NCBI GenBank assembly: GCA_021186555.1
Contig: JAJKFL010000007.1
Location: 27,268,677-27,332,676 of the forward strand
Reading direction: 5' to 3'
DNA: 64,000 bases
Source of the DNA: Reticulitermes speratus
Taxonomy: Eukaryota > Arthropoda > Insecta > Blattodea > Rhinotermitidae
A model generated the notes under the pieces. The model worked only from the letters and a program-made list of their open reading frames with translations. It made no database searches and was not told the DNA's origin. This document shows, in pieces, positions 1-13,800 of this stretch (within the stretch, counting starts at the first letter, position 1; every line of letters starts with the position of its first letter). The position numbers were made by a program, and so were the translations under genes.

Positions 1-32
1 CGCGCCAGTCGGCACTGTGTCATGACCTCTGT

Positions 33-109
33 CAGCTCCACTCCTGAGTTTGGCCAAACGCAGGTCATAAGTGAAGACCTGCGTTTGGCCACACTCAGGA
101 GTGGAGCTG
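33..109. repeat. Inverted repeat, 34-nt arms
   Basis: Arms 33-66 and 76-109 are reverse complements with one mismatch (GAGTTTGG against GAGTGTGG) around a 9-nt loop. Could be a small foldback element or a hairpin. Confidence 0.8.
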
Positions 110-340
110 CATAGCTGTGATATTTATGACATCTTTGCAGAAATGTCTGTCCCACAGGGACGCTGATAAGCGGACTAAAATAAAAATCAACCATACAGAG
201 AAGTAAAGGGAAGAAGAGATGTTGGAATGGGTTTGAAGATGAGTCAAGTGAAAACCTTAAATATTTTACGATGAAATTTAGTGCAGATTCGGTAAAGCTT
301 TTTCATTTTTCAGAATAATGCCAGATCTACACTACACACT

Positions 341-745
341 ACAGGTTTCTAACCCTTGCTGATGATTTGCTGTGCCTACAGCTGCACACATTAGGGTCTC
401 CATACACAGTACATGTTTCTAACCCTTGCTGATGATTTGCTGTGCCTACAGCTGCACACAGTAGGGTCTCCATACACAGTACATGTTTCTAACCCTTGCT
501 GATGATTTGCTGTGCCTACAGCTGCACACACTATGGTCTCCACACAGTACATGTTTCTAACCCTTGCTGATGATTTGCTGTGCCTACAGCTGCACACAGT
601 AGGGTCTCCATACACAGTACATGGTTCTAACCCTTGCTGATGATTTGCTGTGCCTACAGCTGCACACAATAGGGTCTCCATACACAGTACATGTTTCTAA
701 CCCTTGCTGATGATTTGCTGTGCCTACAGCTGCACACAGTATAGT
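341..745. repeat. 70-bp minisatellite, six copies
   Basis: The word AACCCTTGCTGATGATTTGC recurs at 351, 421, 491, 559, 629 and 699, giving 70-bp steps with one 68-bp unit. Copies differ at only a few positions, so the array is young. It creates spurious ORFs on the minus strand. Confidence 0.95.
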
Positions 746-820
746 CTGTACCTTATACACTTTTAAGGCTTTCATTTGAATCGCGCTCGTAATTATTGTA
801 TTTGTTTTATTTTGTTGCAG

Positions 821-961
821 TGCGATCCTGGTGTCGGTGTGGACACGTTCTTCCACGCCCTCTATACCCAGTCAACGCGTATGATAATGCTCCTTGGGAC
901 TGCCTGTTCTGAAGTTACAGAGAGTCTGGCTAAAGTGATGCCTTACTGGAACATTGTGCAG
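821..961 (+). CDS. GABA-B-R3: GABA-B-R3 exon a (ligand-binding lobe)
   Basis: 47 codons, [11 protein letters not shown] to YWNIVQ. Acceptor tttgttgcag and donor after CAG (gtactgg); both ends phase 0. Encodes the first beta-strand/helix of lobe 1, including the family's GTACS...A..MPYWN block. This is the first receptor exon visible in the window. Confidence 0.93.
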
Positions 962-3900
962 GTACTGGCAGCTAAACTGTAGATTCCCTAAATTTGCACA
1001 TAAACACACGCACACAAATTCAATTACGTATCTGTGGGCACAGAATCCTACATAGTCTGATACAGCATGTACATAGCTTATACATAAGATGCAGTTTGTA
1101 TACAAGTATTAAGGTAAACAAAAAAACTGGAGGCAATTTCATTATAAGTTTTTGATAAAACAATCATACAGTTAGATATGGTGATTAAGACCAACAAATG
1201 CAAACGTTTGTGAAAATATATTATAAACATAGTAATACATTCTACATGTTTCGGCCACTCATATGGCCATCCTCAGGGAGGCGCGTTACGAAGAATAAAT
1301 ACATAGAGATGTTACAAAAGTTTGTGAACCAATACATATGTAAAATATTAAATATTAAAAATATGTGGTTTAAAATGCTTATTACAGTTTAAAATACAGA
1401 CAAAAGTTTAATTCTGCTATGTAACAAATAATGTATATAGACAGTATGTATGTCGCCATCCAAGCAGAGGATTGTTGATGTTGCTGTATCTGCCAACGAC
1501 ACTGGACTCATTTAAAATCAATCATACATTATCTGTATATGGACCGTTTTATACGTAATCGCCCTCTCATGCGATATATTTGCACCAAGAGGATAGGGAC
1601 AGGTGGCCACTCAACTCAATCTAGTGTCGAGGTTAAGAATGGGTGGATCTATACCTCAACTATCCATACATGCCTTCATGGCGGGTGACAGGGGAAATTT
1701 TACTTATTTGTTTTACAGTTTTTCCTCTTGTTTTGTATGGTTTTGAAAATTGGCCTCTCACATTAATGCATTTCTGATTTGAAGTTTAACTTTTCACGAA
1801 GACCAGTAGGTTAAGACAATCTGTTGTCATCAACATATAGGCCTATACAGGTAGATGCACGTAAAGTTGTGACGTCACAAGGCCTTCGTTCTAGCCTATA
1901 TGTGACGTGTTTCAGGTCTCTTTTGGTTCGACGTCGCCAGCGCTGAGTGACCGACAGGAATTCCCCCTGTTCTACCGTACAGTGGCGCCAGATTCGTCAC
2001 ATAATCCAGCCCGTCTAGCCTTCGTCAGGGGTTTCGGCTGGGACACCGTCACGGCGCTTAGCCAAAATGAAGACGTCTATTCTCTTGTGAGTGTGACCTT
2101 GACACCATTATACAACAGCTACCCTCGAAATAAAGGGGACGGAGGTTATTAAAATTTAATTTGAGCCCACCCTTTTCGAACTTTATAGAATTCATCCTGT
2201 TGTGTTTTGTAAATTCAAAACAACACTAAGTAAGCAATCTAACATAACTCTATTATCCAAATGCTACATGTTTCGGTCTATATATCGATCATAATGAGAC
2301 TAAATACGTAGTTATTAAAAAGATGGTAAAAATGCAATATAAAACACATTATCATGTCCACGCTTTTTTTGGATCTCACAATTTTACAATTATTTTTTTA
2401 TTTTAAAATAATGATTGTGAAATTTATATACAGTCGATGGTACCTAGATGGTAAGTACAGAGTTATGATATTAATATTCTTAGTTCCTTGAAGTCTTAGG
2501 CTGTTTGGTGCAACGTAGGCACGTGTACACGCCAAGATCATAAACACGACGTCGATAAACATTCCGTCCAAATATTTATTCAGTGCTTTATAAATATACT
2601 TCCACAGAATAAGGACATTGAAAGAAAACCGAAAAAACCAACAAAATATAGGCGTTAAGAATAATAACAAAACAGGCAAAGGTCGCATAACGTAATATTG
2701 AGGCGTTCGCGTAACCATTGTTGCAGTGGAAAAGCAACAAATATTATATATTCTGAGTGTGTGTCTGTAGTCTTAGTTATCCAGCATGCAATGCGCATGC
2801 GCTGTGTTATATTGTCATCTGTGGCCTGTCTGGCTCTACCATATTTTTCCACAGTATCCTTTTTTGTCGGGACAAAATTATTGAACGTAAAATGTGTTTT
2901 GATTTTCTCTACAAATTTTGTCTGAAGAATATCTCATTCTTAGAAGAATTCAGCGATATGCTATCATAAATGTACATAGGTCTTCATGTGAAGTACCCGT
3001 TATGCTTGTCAGGTTTACATGAAAATTGAACTTTCTCGGAAAATTTTCGAAAAAATACTCAAATACCAAATTTCATAAAAAAAAATCTGTTCATTGGGAG
3101 ACGAGTTGTTCCCATGCGGACGGACGGACGGACAGACAGACATGACGAAGCTGATAGTCTGTTTTCGCACTTTTGAAAACGCGCTTGAAAATGCAACACT
3201 TTGCTATAATATCTTCCTAAAGCTCGGCCTGATACGTGTGAAATACCAACAACACTGCAATGGCAACCAACGGCTAAGACTACTCCTATTTTAATATTTT
3301 AACACTTATAAACATAAAGAATTTCCTTCACCTGTTTTTAAGGAACAAAATCTATTAATATCACAAACCTGTATTTGACATCTAGCTACCATCGACCATT
3401 TAAAATTTTTACAATTTTCATTGTAAAAAAATAATTGTAAAATTGTGGGAACGCATAAAAAGCGTGGACATGATGGTGTGTTGTATATAACATTTTTATC
3501 TGCTTTTTAATGACTATGTACTAGTATTTAGCCTGATTATGATCAATACCTAGACCGAAATATGTAGCATTTTAATAAGAGAATTGTGTTAGACAGACTA
3601 ATATTGTTTCGGGTTAAATATTTCACTCTCTGTCTATACAGTAAGTAAAGGTAAAGCAACCCCATTATAGGCCTAGACAGGCCCTTAGGGGTCCAGCTGG
3701 TTGAGGCTCCCAGATTTGTAGACAATCGGCACATGAAGGTGGTAAAGTTGGCAGCCCTACGCACCGGCCGCCTTTACTCCCCAGGAAAGATTCCTGGTAC
3801 TCATTTCTGTTAGAGGCTGAGTCGACCCCAGGGTCATAGTGCGACCGAAACGATTATGTCAAGGAATTAATTCCAATGACACCATCGGGAATCGAACCCG

Positions 3901-6900
3901 CGACGTTCCGGTTTGTAGCGTAGTGCCTCAACCAACTACGCCACCGCGCGCCCCCTATACAGTAAGTACGACAGATATATTTGGGAGGGGGATGATTAAG
4001 ATTCGCGCATCGATCAGTTATTTTGGGGAAAAGAGACCCGTGATGTCGATTATATACAAGGTTGAGTAAGTCCAAGTTTAACTCCGGAATTGAGTGAGAT
4101 TAGAAATATGTATGTCTGTCTCTATCAGCAATCAAAACCCAGTCGTGAAGTTTGTATCTAGTCGCCCTATTGACTCAGCTCCCCAGCCAATATCATCTCT
4201 CCATAGACTTCATCCCCTTTCCCGAAGATAGAATTTTAAGACCCATGTCAGATGACCCCAAATCTAAATAAAAGAAAATCGCAGTGCCCGTTGATTTCTG
4301 GTTCAAATCCATACGATTAAGCCAAAAATACTGAAAAGATTCCCGTGAAAAGTGAAGTCATGTGGAATACGACGCCTTCAGGTCTGGTATAAAGTACCAA
4401 ACTACACGGCAACACTTCGCATAAGGCAGTAGTCTTCACAGCCATCCCATGAGAACCTCCAATTTCATAAAGTTTGTGTTTTCTTTGGAGGCACGAGGTG
4501 GCCCATTTGATTGAGGCACTGCATTATAAGCTGAAAGGTCGCAGGTTCGATTCCCGATGGTGTCATTGAAATTTTTCACTTCGGCCGTAATAGATATGGG
4601 TATCAATAATATTTTCTGTGGAGTAAAGGCGGCCGCTGAGTAAGGCTGACAACCTTACCACCTTCATGTGCCGATTGTCTAGAAATTCTGGGGGCCTCAA
4701 CCTCCTGGAAACTTCAGGGCCTGTACAGGGATTGCTTTACCTTTACCTTTGTATTTTGTCTGTATCTATGACGTCATTTATCTGTCCATTCCCATGTTTT
4801 TCAAATTATTCTCCCAGAAACATAGTTTAAGGGGGCAACTTGAGTCAGGTAATAGTTGTCTGTCTCCAGTTTCTCAGGAATAATTAATTTAAATTATAGA
4901 ATTATCTAGATCTTACATTTGTCTTACAATCTCGTAAATAAATGCCGCCTATCACATCTGCTCCATTATACGGTTTATATAAAATAATATTTTCCGCTGT
5001 TAATATTGTTCCCAGTTTGAATTATGGGATCAAGTTTTCGTGGTGATCCTCAGATAACGCTGTGACTTAAAGGTGCTCCAGGAACTGAGAAATTTTGGGA
5101 ATCACTTTTACGGATCGCTGATCCACATACAGTCAAAACCCGATATAGCACCTCCCTTAGTTAACGCCCATGAAAAATCTATAAAGAGAAATTCCCTATT
5201 GTATAGTTATGTCTGGCCGATCCCAGTGGCCGCGCAATCTAAGGCATGGATCTGCAGACTTTCGCATGCTGGGATTGTGGGTTCGAATCCCACCGGGGGC
5301 ATGGATGTCTCTCTTGTGAATGTTGTGTTTGTCACGCAGAGGTCTCTGCGTCGGGCTGATCACTCGCCAGAGGGGTCCTACCGAACTGTGGTGTGTCTGA
5401 GTGTGATCGTGAACCTCGATAATGAGGAGGCCCTGGCCCACTAGGGGCTGTTGCGCCATTGAAAAAAAAAATACATTATTTCGACCTGCCGCCACAAATT
5501 GCGGCGAATAAATGAAGGCGCTATATCGGGCTTTGACTCTACTTTCTTTCGTCATTCCACGAATCACTCCGGTGACGTCTATGTTCAGCATTTCAAAGAA
5601 AAAAAATTTCACGGTGCTTCTTGTATGTATGGACTGAGTAACTTTAGTATTGGCATTCGTAGATCGTATATGAATGGACATGGAAAACTTCCGTTCTTTG
5701 GACCACTGTCACCAAGTGCCGGATTATCAGGATATACTGATTACAGACGTCGGATTAAAGGAATTTTGCTCTATATACACACTCCCGCAGACATCTTTAT
5801 TATAATGCGTTATTTGAGTGCGTGAATTATCGTGGATGAAGTCGACAAACTGGAATGCATGAAATATCGAACGATATTCTAGTTTGAGGAGATATGAGCT
5901 CTTCTGGGTATTACGCAGCGTTGAGTGGTAATCTTTTACCGACGTTTCGGGACAACGTATCGGTCTATCTTCAAGGGTCAAGAAGTCCAGAAGTCCTTTT
6001 CTTCTTAGACTTCTTGATCCTTGAAGATGGGACCGATACGCTTGTCCCGAAACGTAGCAAAGGATTACCACTCGACGCCGCGTAATACCCCAGAAGAGCG
6101 CAGATCTCATCAACATCGCGGCGGAAGCCTGAAATCACGAATATTCTAGTTTGTCGTCACGTGGGCAAGATTGACAAACACTGACAGGGAAATTGTCTTA
6201 TGTTTATTCCTTCATTGTGTTACAGCCCAGCAGCTGAAATAACATGATAAATGTTTAAATAATGGAAGTTACACACTTTTGGCCTAGTTCGTTCAGTGGA
6301 TCAGTCCCGGTGGTACTGTTTCAACATCCAGACATTTCTGTTGTCCGCAGTTTATGGATTCTGTTTTCCAGGCAGTGAACGATCTTGTGACAGAACTGGA
6401 GCAGGCCAATATCACTTGTCAAGCCACCATCACTTTCGCAGAATCGGATTTTAAGGACCAGCTTCTCTTGCTGCGGGTAAGTTGGCAGTAAACTGGGAAG
6501 CAACCGTGATGCCACATGTTCCGGCTCGCTTATACTTTAGGGTCATTATTTATCTGACAATTGTCGTTTGTTATTTCCTGTCGGCGTCGTTTTATCGCAT
6601 TAACGTAGCCCACTTAACCGAACGCCCACACACGCAGCGGAAATAGGCGCAGAAAGTGACATAATATATTTGTCAGATAAAATAAGGAACCTGTGTAATT
6701 TACTGTAATCACATTGTTTGTTTACAAGCCGACTCTTTGTATGGTTTGTTTTCTATCCACAGCCATTCACGTCATCATCATCTTCACAAGATTAAAGAAA
6801 GCACTTGTAATTCATTGCGACTTAAAGGCAGCGTATACAGCCCTAATCACACAAATATTATTGAAAGTTGCTGCTTCAATACATTTTCAGAGATAAAACC

Positions 6901-7674
6901 ATCTACATTCACACAGTGCCATATACGAGAATGCCGTTGTGTCGTAGTCACCATCGTAAGAAATCATATCTGACAACTTTCTTCATATTTAAAAAAAAAA
7001 CGTAGGCCCTATACTCGTCTGTTCGACTGTACATTGCGTTTTCCCTGTGACTGTAGCTTTTAAATTAATATTCTACACATATACTTGTCTGATTTTCGTG
7101 TGGGTCTCCTCCTCCAACTATTAGGGTTATCAGATCAAGGAGGATGAGGTGCCCGGGGCGAATGACCCTCGTGGAAGGGAAGAGAAATGTTTACAGGGAT
7201 TGGATTGGAAAACCTGAAACAAACAGACCACTTGGAAGACCTGAGCATAAACGAAAGTATAATATTAAAAAGGATCTTAAAGAAATAAGACGGGAAGATA
7301 TATACTGGATTCATATGGCTCAGAGTTTCCTCCTAGTATTTCGCTTTTACTCTGTCAGTGTGATTACGTCAATACTAATTAATTCATCTACCACTGACGC
7401 TGTATAACCTTAAGAGCTGACAGCGTCGTTAAATAAAACGCTTCGCTCTCTCTTATTTCAAAATGTCCTGCGTTGCAGAAACGATTTAATAAAATATTTG
7501 TGTTATTAAATTAAAATGAAGCCGCGCGGTCCGGCGTAGGTCTTCGGCCTTTCGCTTGCTGGGATTGTGTGTTCGAATCCCGCTGGGGGCATGGATGTAT
7601 GTTTGTTGCGAGTGTTTTGTGTTGTCAGTTAGAGGTCTCTACGACGGTCCGATCCCTCGTCCAGAGGTGTCCTA

Positions 7675-7710
<36 letters not shown>

Positions 7711-7787
7711 CACCGAGTGTGATCAGGTGCAACAATAACCATCTACACCTACAATGAGTAGGTACAATAAGTCAGACTAAGAAAGAG

Positions 7788-7818
<31 letters not shown>

Positions 7819-10800
7819 AATTAAAATAAGTTTATTTATTCGAATAATTCACGATTACACGTAGAACAAAGTAACCCAGTGTAACTATGTGTCATGTTCT
7901 TAGCTGCAAATCTTTCCTTAAATATAATATAGTATGCAGAGATATGACGATTGGTCACTGACAAGTCAAAATAAGTTCGATTCTAAATATATAAAAAAAT
8001 ATATAAAAAAAGTTCGATTCTAGTAACTACTACGTAGTATCCATACGATCGCGAGAAATATTTTGAAATTTTGTACAAGGTTACAACAGAACGTATAAAT
8101 CGTTACGATCTGCATAAAGAGCAGTAATGACAACAGCAAGTGCTTATGTACAGGGACAAGTTCGTCATAAAGCTGCCTTGCAACACTACGCCTTCTGCCG
8201 TACGCCTACTCCCGAGTTGAAACCCAAACGGAGACAAATTGTATCAACTGACGTCGCCGTGATCAAGGCAACGTGCCGGAAAATATTTATTGAGACAGTT
8301 ACCTGTGTGATGTACGGAAAATATTTATTGAGACAGTTACCTGTGTGATGTACGGAAAATATTTATTGAGACAGTTACCTGTGTGATGTACGGAAAATAT
8401 TTATTGAGACAGTTACCTGTGTGATGTACGGAAAATATTTATTGAGAAAGTTACCTGTGTGATGTGCGGAAAATATTTATTGAGAGAGTTACATGTGTGA
8501 TGTACGGAAAATATTTATTGAGACAGTTACCTGTGTGATGTACGGAAAATATTTATTGAGACAGTTACCTGTGTGATGTACGGAAAATATTTATTGAGAC
8601 AGTTACCTGTGTGATGTACGGAAAATATTTATTGAGACAGTTACCTGTGTGATGTACGGAAAATATTTATTGAGAAAGTTACCTGTGTGATGTGCGGAAA
8701 ATATTTATTGAGAGAGTTACATGTGTGATGTACGGAAAATATTTATTGAGACAGTTACCTGTGTGATGTACGGAAAATATTTATTGAGAGTTACCTCTGT
8801 GATTTATGGAAAATATTTATTGAGACAGTTACCTTTGTGATGTACGGAAAATATTTATTGAGACAGTTACCTGTGTGATGTACGGAAAATATTTATTGAG
8901 ACAGTTACCTGTGTGATGTACGGAAAATATTTATTGAGACAGTTACCTGTGTGATGTACGGAAAATATTTATTGAGACAGTTACCTGTGTGATGTACGGA
9001 AAATATTTATTGAGACAGTTACCTGTGTGATGTACGGAAAATATCTATTGAGACATTTATCTCTGTGATGTACGGAAAATATTTATTGAGACAGTTACCT
9101 GTGTGATGTACGGAAAATATTTATTGAGACAGTTACCTGTGTGATGTACGGAAAATATTTATTGAGACAGTTACCTGTGTGATGTACGGAAAATATTTAT
9201 TGAGACAGTTACCTGTGTGATGTACGGAAAATATTTATTGAGACAGTTACCTGTGTGATGTACGGAAAATATCTATTGAGACATTTATCTCTGTGATGTA
9301 CGGAAAATATTTATTGAGACAGTTACCTGTGTGATGTACGGAAAATATTTATTGAGACAGTTACCTGTGTGATTTATGGAAAATATTTATTGAGACAGTT
9401 ACCTGTGTGATGTACGGAAAATATTTATTGAGACAGTTACCTGTGTGATTTATGGAAAATATTTATTGAAACAGTTACCTGTGTGATGTATGGAAAATAT
9501 TTATTGAGACAGTTACCTGTGTGATGTATGGAAAATATTTATTGAGACAGTTACCTGTGTGATGTAGGCCTACACCACAGGCAGACAGATACATCTGCCA
9601 GAGAAATCTGAAACAAGAATCAAGGAGGGCAGTGAAACAGACGAAGCTGCTAGCTGTCGTAAAGTAATAACGCAGACACTCTTCAGATAATGACACTGAA
9701 CGCTTAGAAAGAACGCTTGTATGGCAACACTGTTTTGTCCGACAATTGGCAACACTGCTTCACTCGGCACGTTTCACTTGACTGCAGGTACAGTAACGCA
9801 GCTATCGCCGCTATCACAGTCTTCTGTGAGTCGGGATCCACGCCTCTAAAGCCAATACGTAGCAGTTTAATGTCATGTTATGTTTATACGCACAATGTTT
9901 ATAGGAGGCGCTGGAAGTACTTTCCTTCAACTCGCAGACACACATCGCATCTAGCAAACCCTTCGTTCTTTCCGCATCTTAGCTTTTTTTAAACTTAAAC
10001 CAGCCGACGGGACGTTTCTAGAGACAGTTGTCAGATAAAATAATGCCCCTATATAAAACGCTGTATTCGATACTGAAACTTTGTTGTTTTTGAAACAAGA
10101 AGGGAGAAACCTAACACGTATGGCAGCTGCTTTGTCTCTAGTCTCCAAATTTATACCAAGCAACCAGCAAACCAAAATAACTGAGGGTGGGGACTTTAAG
10201 CGAGGCGTAAATTAAGTCCCTTTACTAAGTTAAAGCATTCCTGCACAAGAACTTCCTAGCTGGAATGTGAAAACAGTTTCTTATAAATATTAACGGGGTG
10301 TGACCTTACGCTAAGGCTGCGACATCTTGGCTGAAGACCTCGGCTCTTGCCTCCTGTAGAAAAAGGCTCCCATCTGTTAATTAAACTTTGAGAGGGAAAA
10401 CTTTGGTTGGATGGATGACTGGGGATTGAGCCCAGAGGGGCTGTTATCAGATTGGCTGTTGGTGTCTCTGGTTGTGGGGGAAAACTTCAGTTGTTTTTTT
10501 TCGTAAACTAGGAATGGCGCCACCATCGAATGTGATAGGAATTGCCTCTGTCAGTTTGTTGTGATCGTTGATTTCCCTCAAGTGCGTAACGGCTTGGTCT
10601 GATAACTATTTTGTGTAAAGTCTTCGTTAAATTGGCCTGTCTTAATGGACACTGAGACTGCGCAAAATATTTCGTGTGATTCTGCAATGTTTTATTTTAT
10701 AAAAGTCTGTGTAGCCGTTCTTGGGTTGTTACTTGCTTACGGACAGACGGACAGAGCTTCATAAACATCTGCAGAGATAAAAATTTGCCAGAAAACAAAT

Positions 10801-13800
10801 CAGATTTGGAGCAATGGGAATGTAGTGTTTATGCTGCCATTCAAGAAAAACTGCATACAAGTGCAACATCAAACTTGTTTCAGCTTTGCAGATCCTGTTT
10901 TTAAATGCCAAAATTAAAAACGTCTGAAGACTTTATACAAATGAAGTCATTTAAAAATTTCTTTCAACTTGCATGAATTTTGATTTTATTTACTAACAGG
11001 TGGCATATAATTATTCAAGAATGTTTTCCCCGCATATAAACGTAACTGCCCTACTTACTGTGTGGTGACAGTAAAGTGCAGTGTCATGGTATCAAGATTC
11101 AAACGTCATATGTATTGTCTCTTATTTTCAGGACCTTGATACGAGGATTATTATTGGAAGTTTTTCTCATGAAGTGGCACCAAAGATCTTCTGTGAGGTA
11201 CGTGAAAATATAGTTCCGTAGAACAACTTCCTATCTGGGATCGGGAAGTCCGCACCGAATTCCCTGAGGTGTAGAATAAGTTAAATTAGGTGACTGGCGT
11301 CGTCCTGCTTTGTACGCAAATCAAATCAATTTCGGTTGTTTAGACTCTACGAAAATTTGGCTGAAAACCTGACCGTCTTATCACAGCATCAGCTTACAGC
11401 TTGACTTCATCGTTCATTGCCTACATCGAGTTTTGTACAAAAAAGGAAGTTGAATGAAGGTTAGCTTAACTTTTAAAGCCTACCGTTTACTAAACTTACC
11501 AGAAGGGTTCACATTCAGCAGTTCTACGTTCTGCCCGCAGAGGGCATTTACGTGTTTTGTATATATCTCAGAACAAAGAGCAACTTTTGTCCTATACAAC
11601 ATTAACTAATTGGTTACTATAACTGAGATGGAAAGTGTTTACTGCGCGGTATGACCTGTGCCTTTAAATAAAACAGATTATGTTTCCTCTTTAAATTGTT
11701 AATCATAGCCACAAGCCAAGAATTAGAGGAAACAATTACGGCGCTTTTGTAAGTAAAAATCGTCCTTCGCTCTTGATTCAATTCATGATCCCGATTAAGG
11801 AATCAGTGTTGTTATTGAACTGCTGTACGTGTGTGTATGTGATTAAGTTATTCGTTTGTTAGTAAAAACTGAGCTGAGCACACAGCTTCATGTAAAACAA
11901 ACCGATTACTAATGAAAACGCATTAGACAAACTGAATTCATTACATATTCAGTTATCTCATTGTGTGTGTGTTTGTGTTGTGTGTTTGTGTGTGTGTGTC
12001 CTTTCATCTCGACATCGCTGAGTAACCAACCATCAGCTTCCGAATTGCATAAGTCCCGTGATATTCCCAGAGATCAAAGCCTCGAGCTGCGACGAGTAAA
12101 GTAGCACACACACACACACATAATTTCCATCACCTTCCCGCAGACCCCCACTCTGCAAGCCAGGCAAGATATAGACCAACAAAAAGTGTGAGATGACAGG
12201 TAGAAAGATGACCAAATTATCTAAGTTTCCATGTCATCGCCACTATAGATTTCGCCTGTCCTACCACATATCTAGGTCAGTAGCCAAACCATGAACACAG
12301 TTTTTGTAGCGGCTTCCAGTAACGATACATATACGTACATAAGTTTATATACGTACATATTGCTCTGTTATTCATATACTATGTATATATATATATATTA
12401 TGTATGCATAAGCGTAAAAAGCGTCTTGGTCAGCACCACAAACTCAACACCTTAATTACACAGTGCGCCCCACAACACTGCACAAAACATCTTGCACAAA
12501 CACACATTTCTGAAAATAAGTTTTTTCCAAACACGGCGGTTCGGCAGAGGCGACACGTGGATGCGTACGTGTCGCACATTTTTTTAGCAGGCTGATCAGC
12601 GTGTTCGTCTTTGATATTTTGCAAATTCCTAGTGGGTGCATCCACAAATTGCACGTACTTACACACCAACTGGCTACGGGCCTGCACAGATCACTAAAAG
12701 ACTACTAGTTAACAACACAAAATGGTTGTCGTGTCTGATAAAGTTGAACAAATACGTTGAAGCTTTGCTCTGTATTGTTACTGTGGGATCAGAATTGTCA
12801 GTAAAGGGGACTAATGCTTAAGGCAGACTTTCTAAAAACGACTCACTGTGCCTAGAATACTACAGCGTACGGAACATATGAACACATTAAATTCTAAACA
12901 TATGTTTTATAAATAAGTTAAATAACCCTTCAATGCCGGCCTCCGTGCGTTGTACGGTTTTGACGGCGTGTACGGGTAATATAAATTTAAAACCACTCAG
13001 ACCTGGGCAGTAGATGAAACTTAATCCGCAGCGCCATTGAAAGGCTAGTCTAATCCTAAAAACCTGCGAGCAGTTATGATTCAGTTTGTAGTTACTCTAC
13101 ACGATAACACATTCACATTGATCGTTAAATATATGATGTTGGGATGTAGACAGGATTCATTTTGTTCCTTTGATGGCTTTTTTGAACGTGGTAATGAACC
13201 TTCAGAGTTCCATAAAAGTTGAGGAAATGTTTGCTTTGCCGAGTGACTTCGCTTCGCGTGAAGGACTGGAGTCCATAGGATTTTAAAAGCCAAAAACCGG
13301 AACACTTAATAATATTTGGGTGGCTGGAAGGGGGTTACAATGCATATTTTTAACACACGACGTGATGAAAAAAGACAAGTAATTTGTTAGTATCACTACG
13401 AGGTAACTCAGATAAAAAGTGGCATATAGGTGTACAACAAATAGAATAACAAGCAGAGAAATACTACTCAAATTCAAAATTAATTTCACTGATCTTATTC
13501 TTATTTACATGTCCTTCGCAGTCTCAATATAGACTCCATAATCACCAATCTACACATATTCCTCTACCTCTCCTGTTTCTTCCTGTTAGTGGCTGATTGA
13601 TGGCTGTCCTGCTACTTTAGATCTTTCTCCCACCGTCGAAAAGTCAAAATATTCGTTTCCATTGTCACAAAGTCGCATTTTTATGCCATTTAGCGCCTCG
13701 AACCGAAGTTTACGGGACACAGTGACAGAGCTCATTTAAACCCTTAAGACCGGGACGAATGTGATCTCCTGCTATGTAGTTAACTTGAATGGTTTATTCA

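Larger units (their letters stand above)
1..820. other. Upstream intron of GABA-B-R3
   Basis: Holds a 34-nt-arm inverted repeat (33-109) and a 70-bp minisatellite (341-745) that ends about 75 nt before the exon acceptor. I found no upstream receptor exon. Confidence 0.6.
2087..6371. other. GABA-B-R3 intron b
   Basis: 4.3 kb filled mainly by the composite element (2261-3570), SINEs (3641, 4489, 5218) and a foldback (5889). The remainder (about 3960-4480, 4760-5210, 6140-6340) is AT-rich without recognisable features. Confidence 0.6.
6477..11131. other. GABA-B-R3 intron c
   Basis: Holds LINE debris (about 7101-7330), a SINE B copy (7517-7740) with (GT)n and (GAAA)n, and the 38-bp minisatellite (8276-9566). 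I recognise nothing in 9570-11131. Confidence 0.6.

Noticed and set aside
391-856. Cys-rich repeated small proteins on the minus strand
   Set aside because: Produced by the 70-bp minisatellite; no start context or conservation.
5218-5300. Functional tRNA gene
   Set aside because: A- and B-boxes are present, but there is no acceptor-stem pairing, and a SINE body with A-tail follows.
5499-6116. ORFs around the foldback and SINE
   Set aside because: They read through mobile-element sequence on both strands; shadows.
8276-9566. CRISPR-like regular repeat array
   Set aside because: Units abut head to tail with no unique spacers, in a eukaryotic intron; it is a minisatellite.
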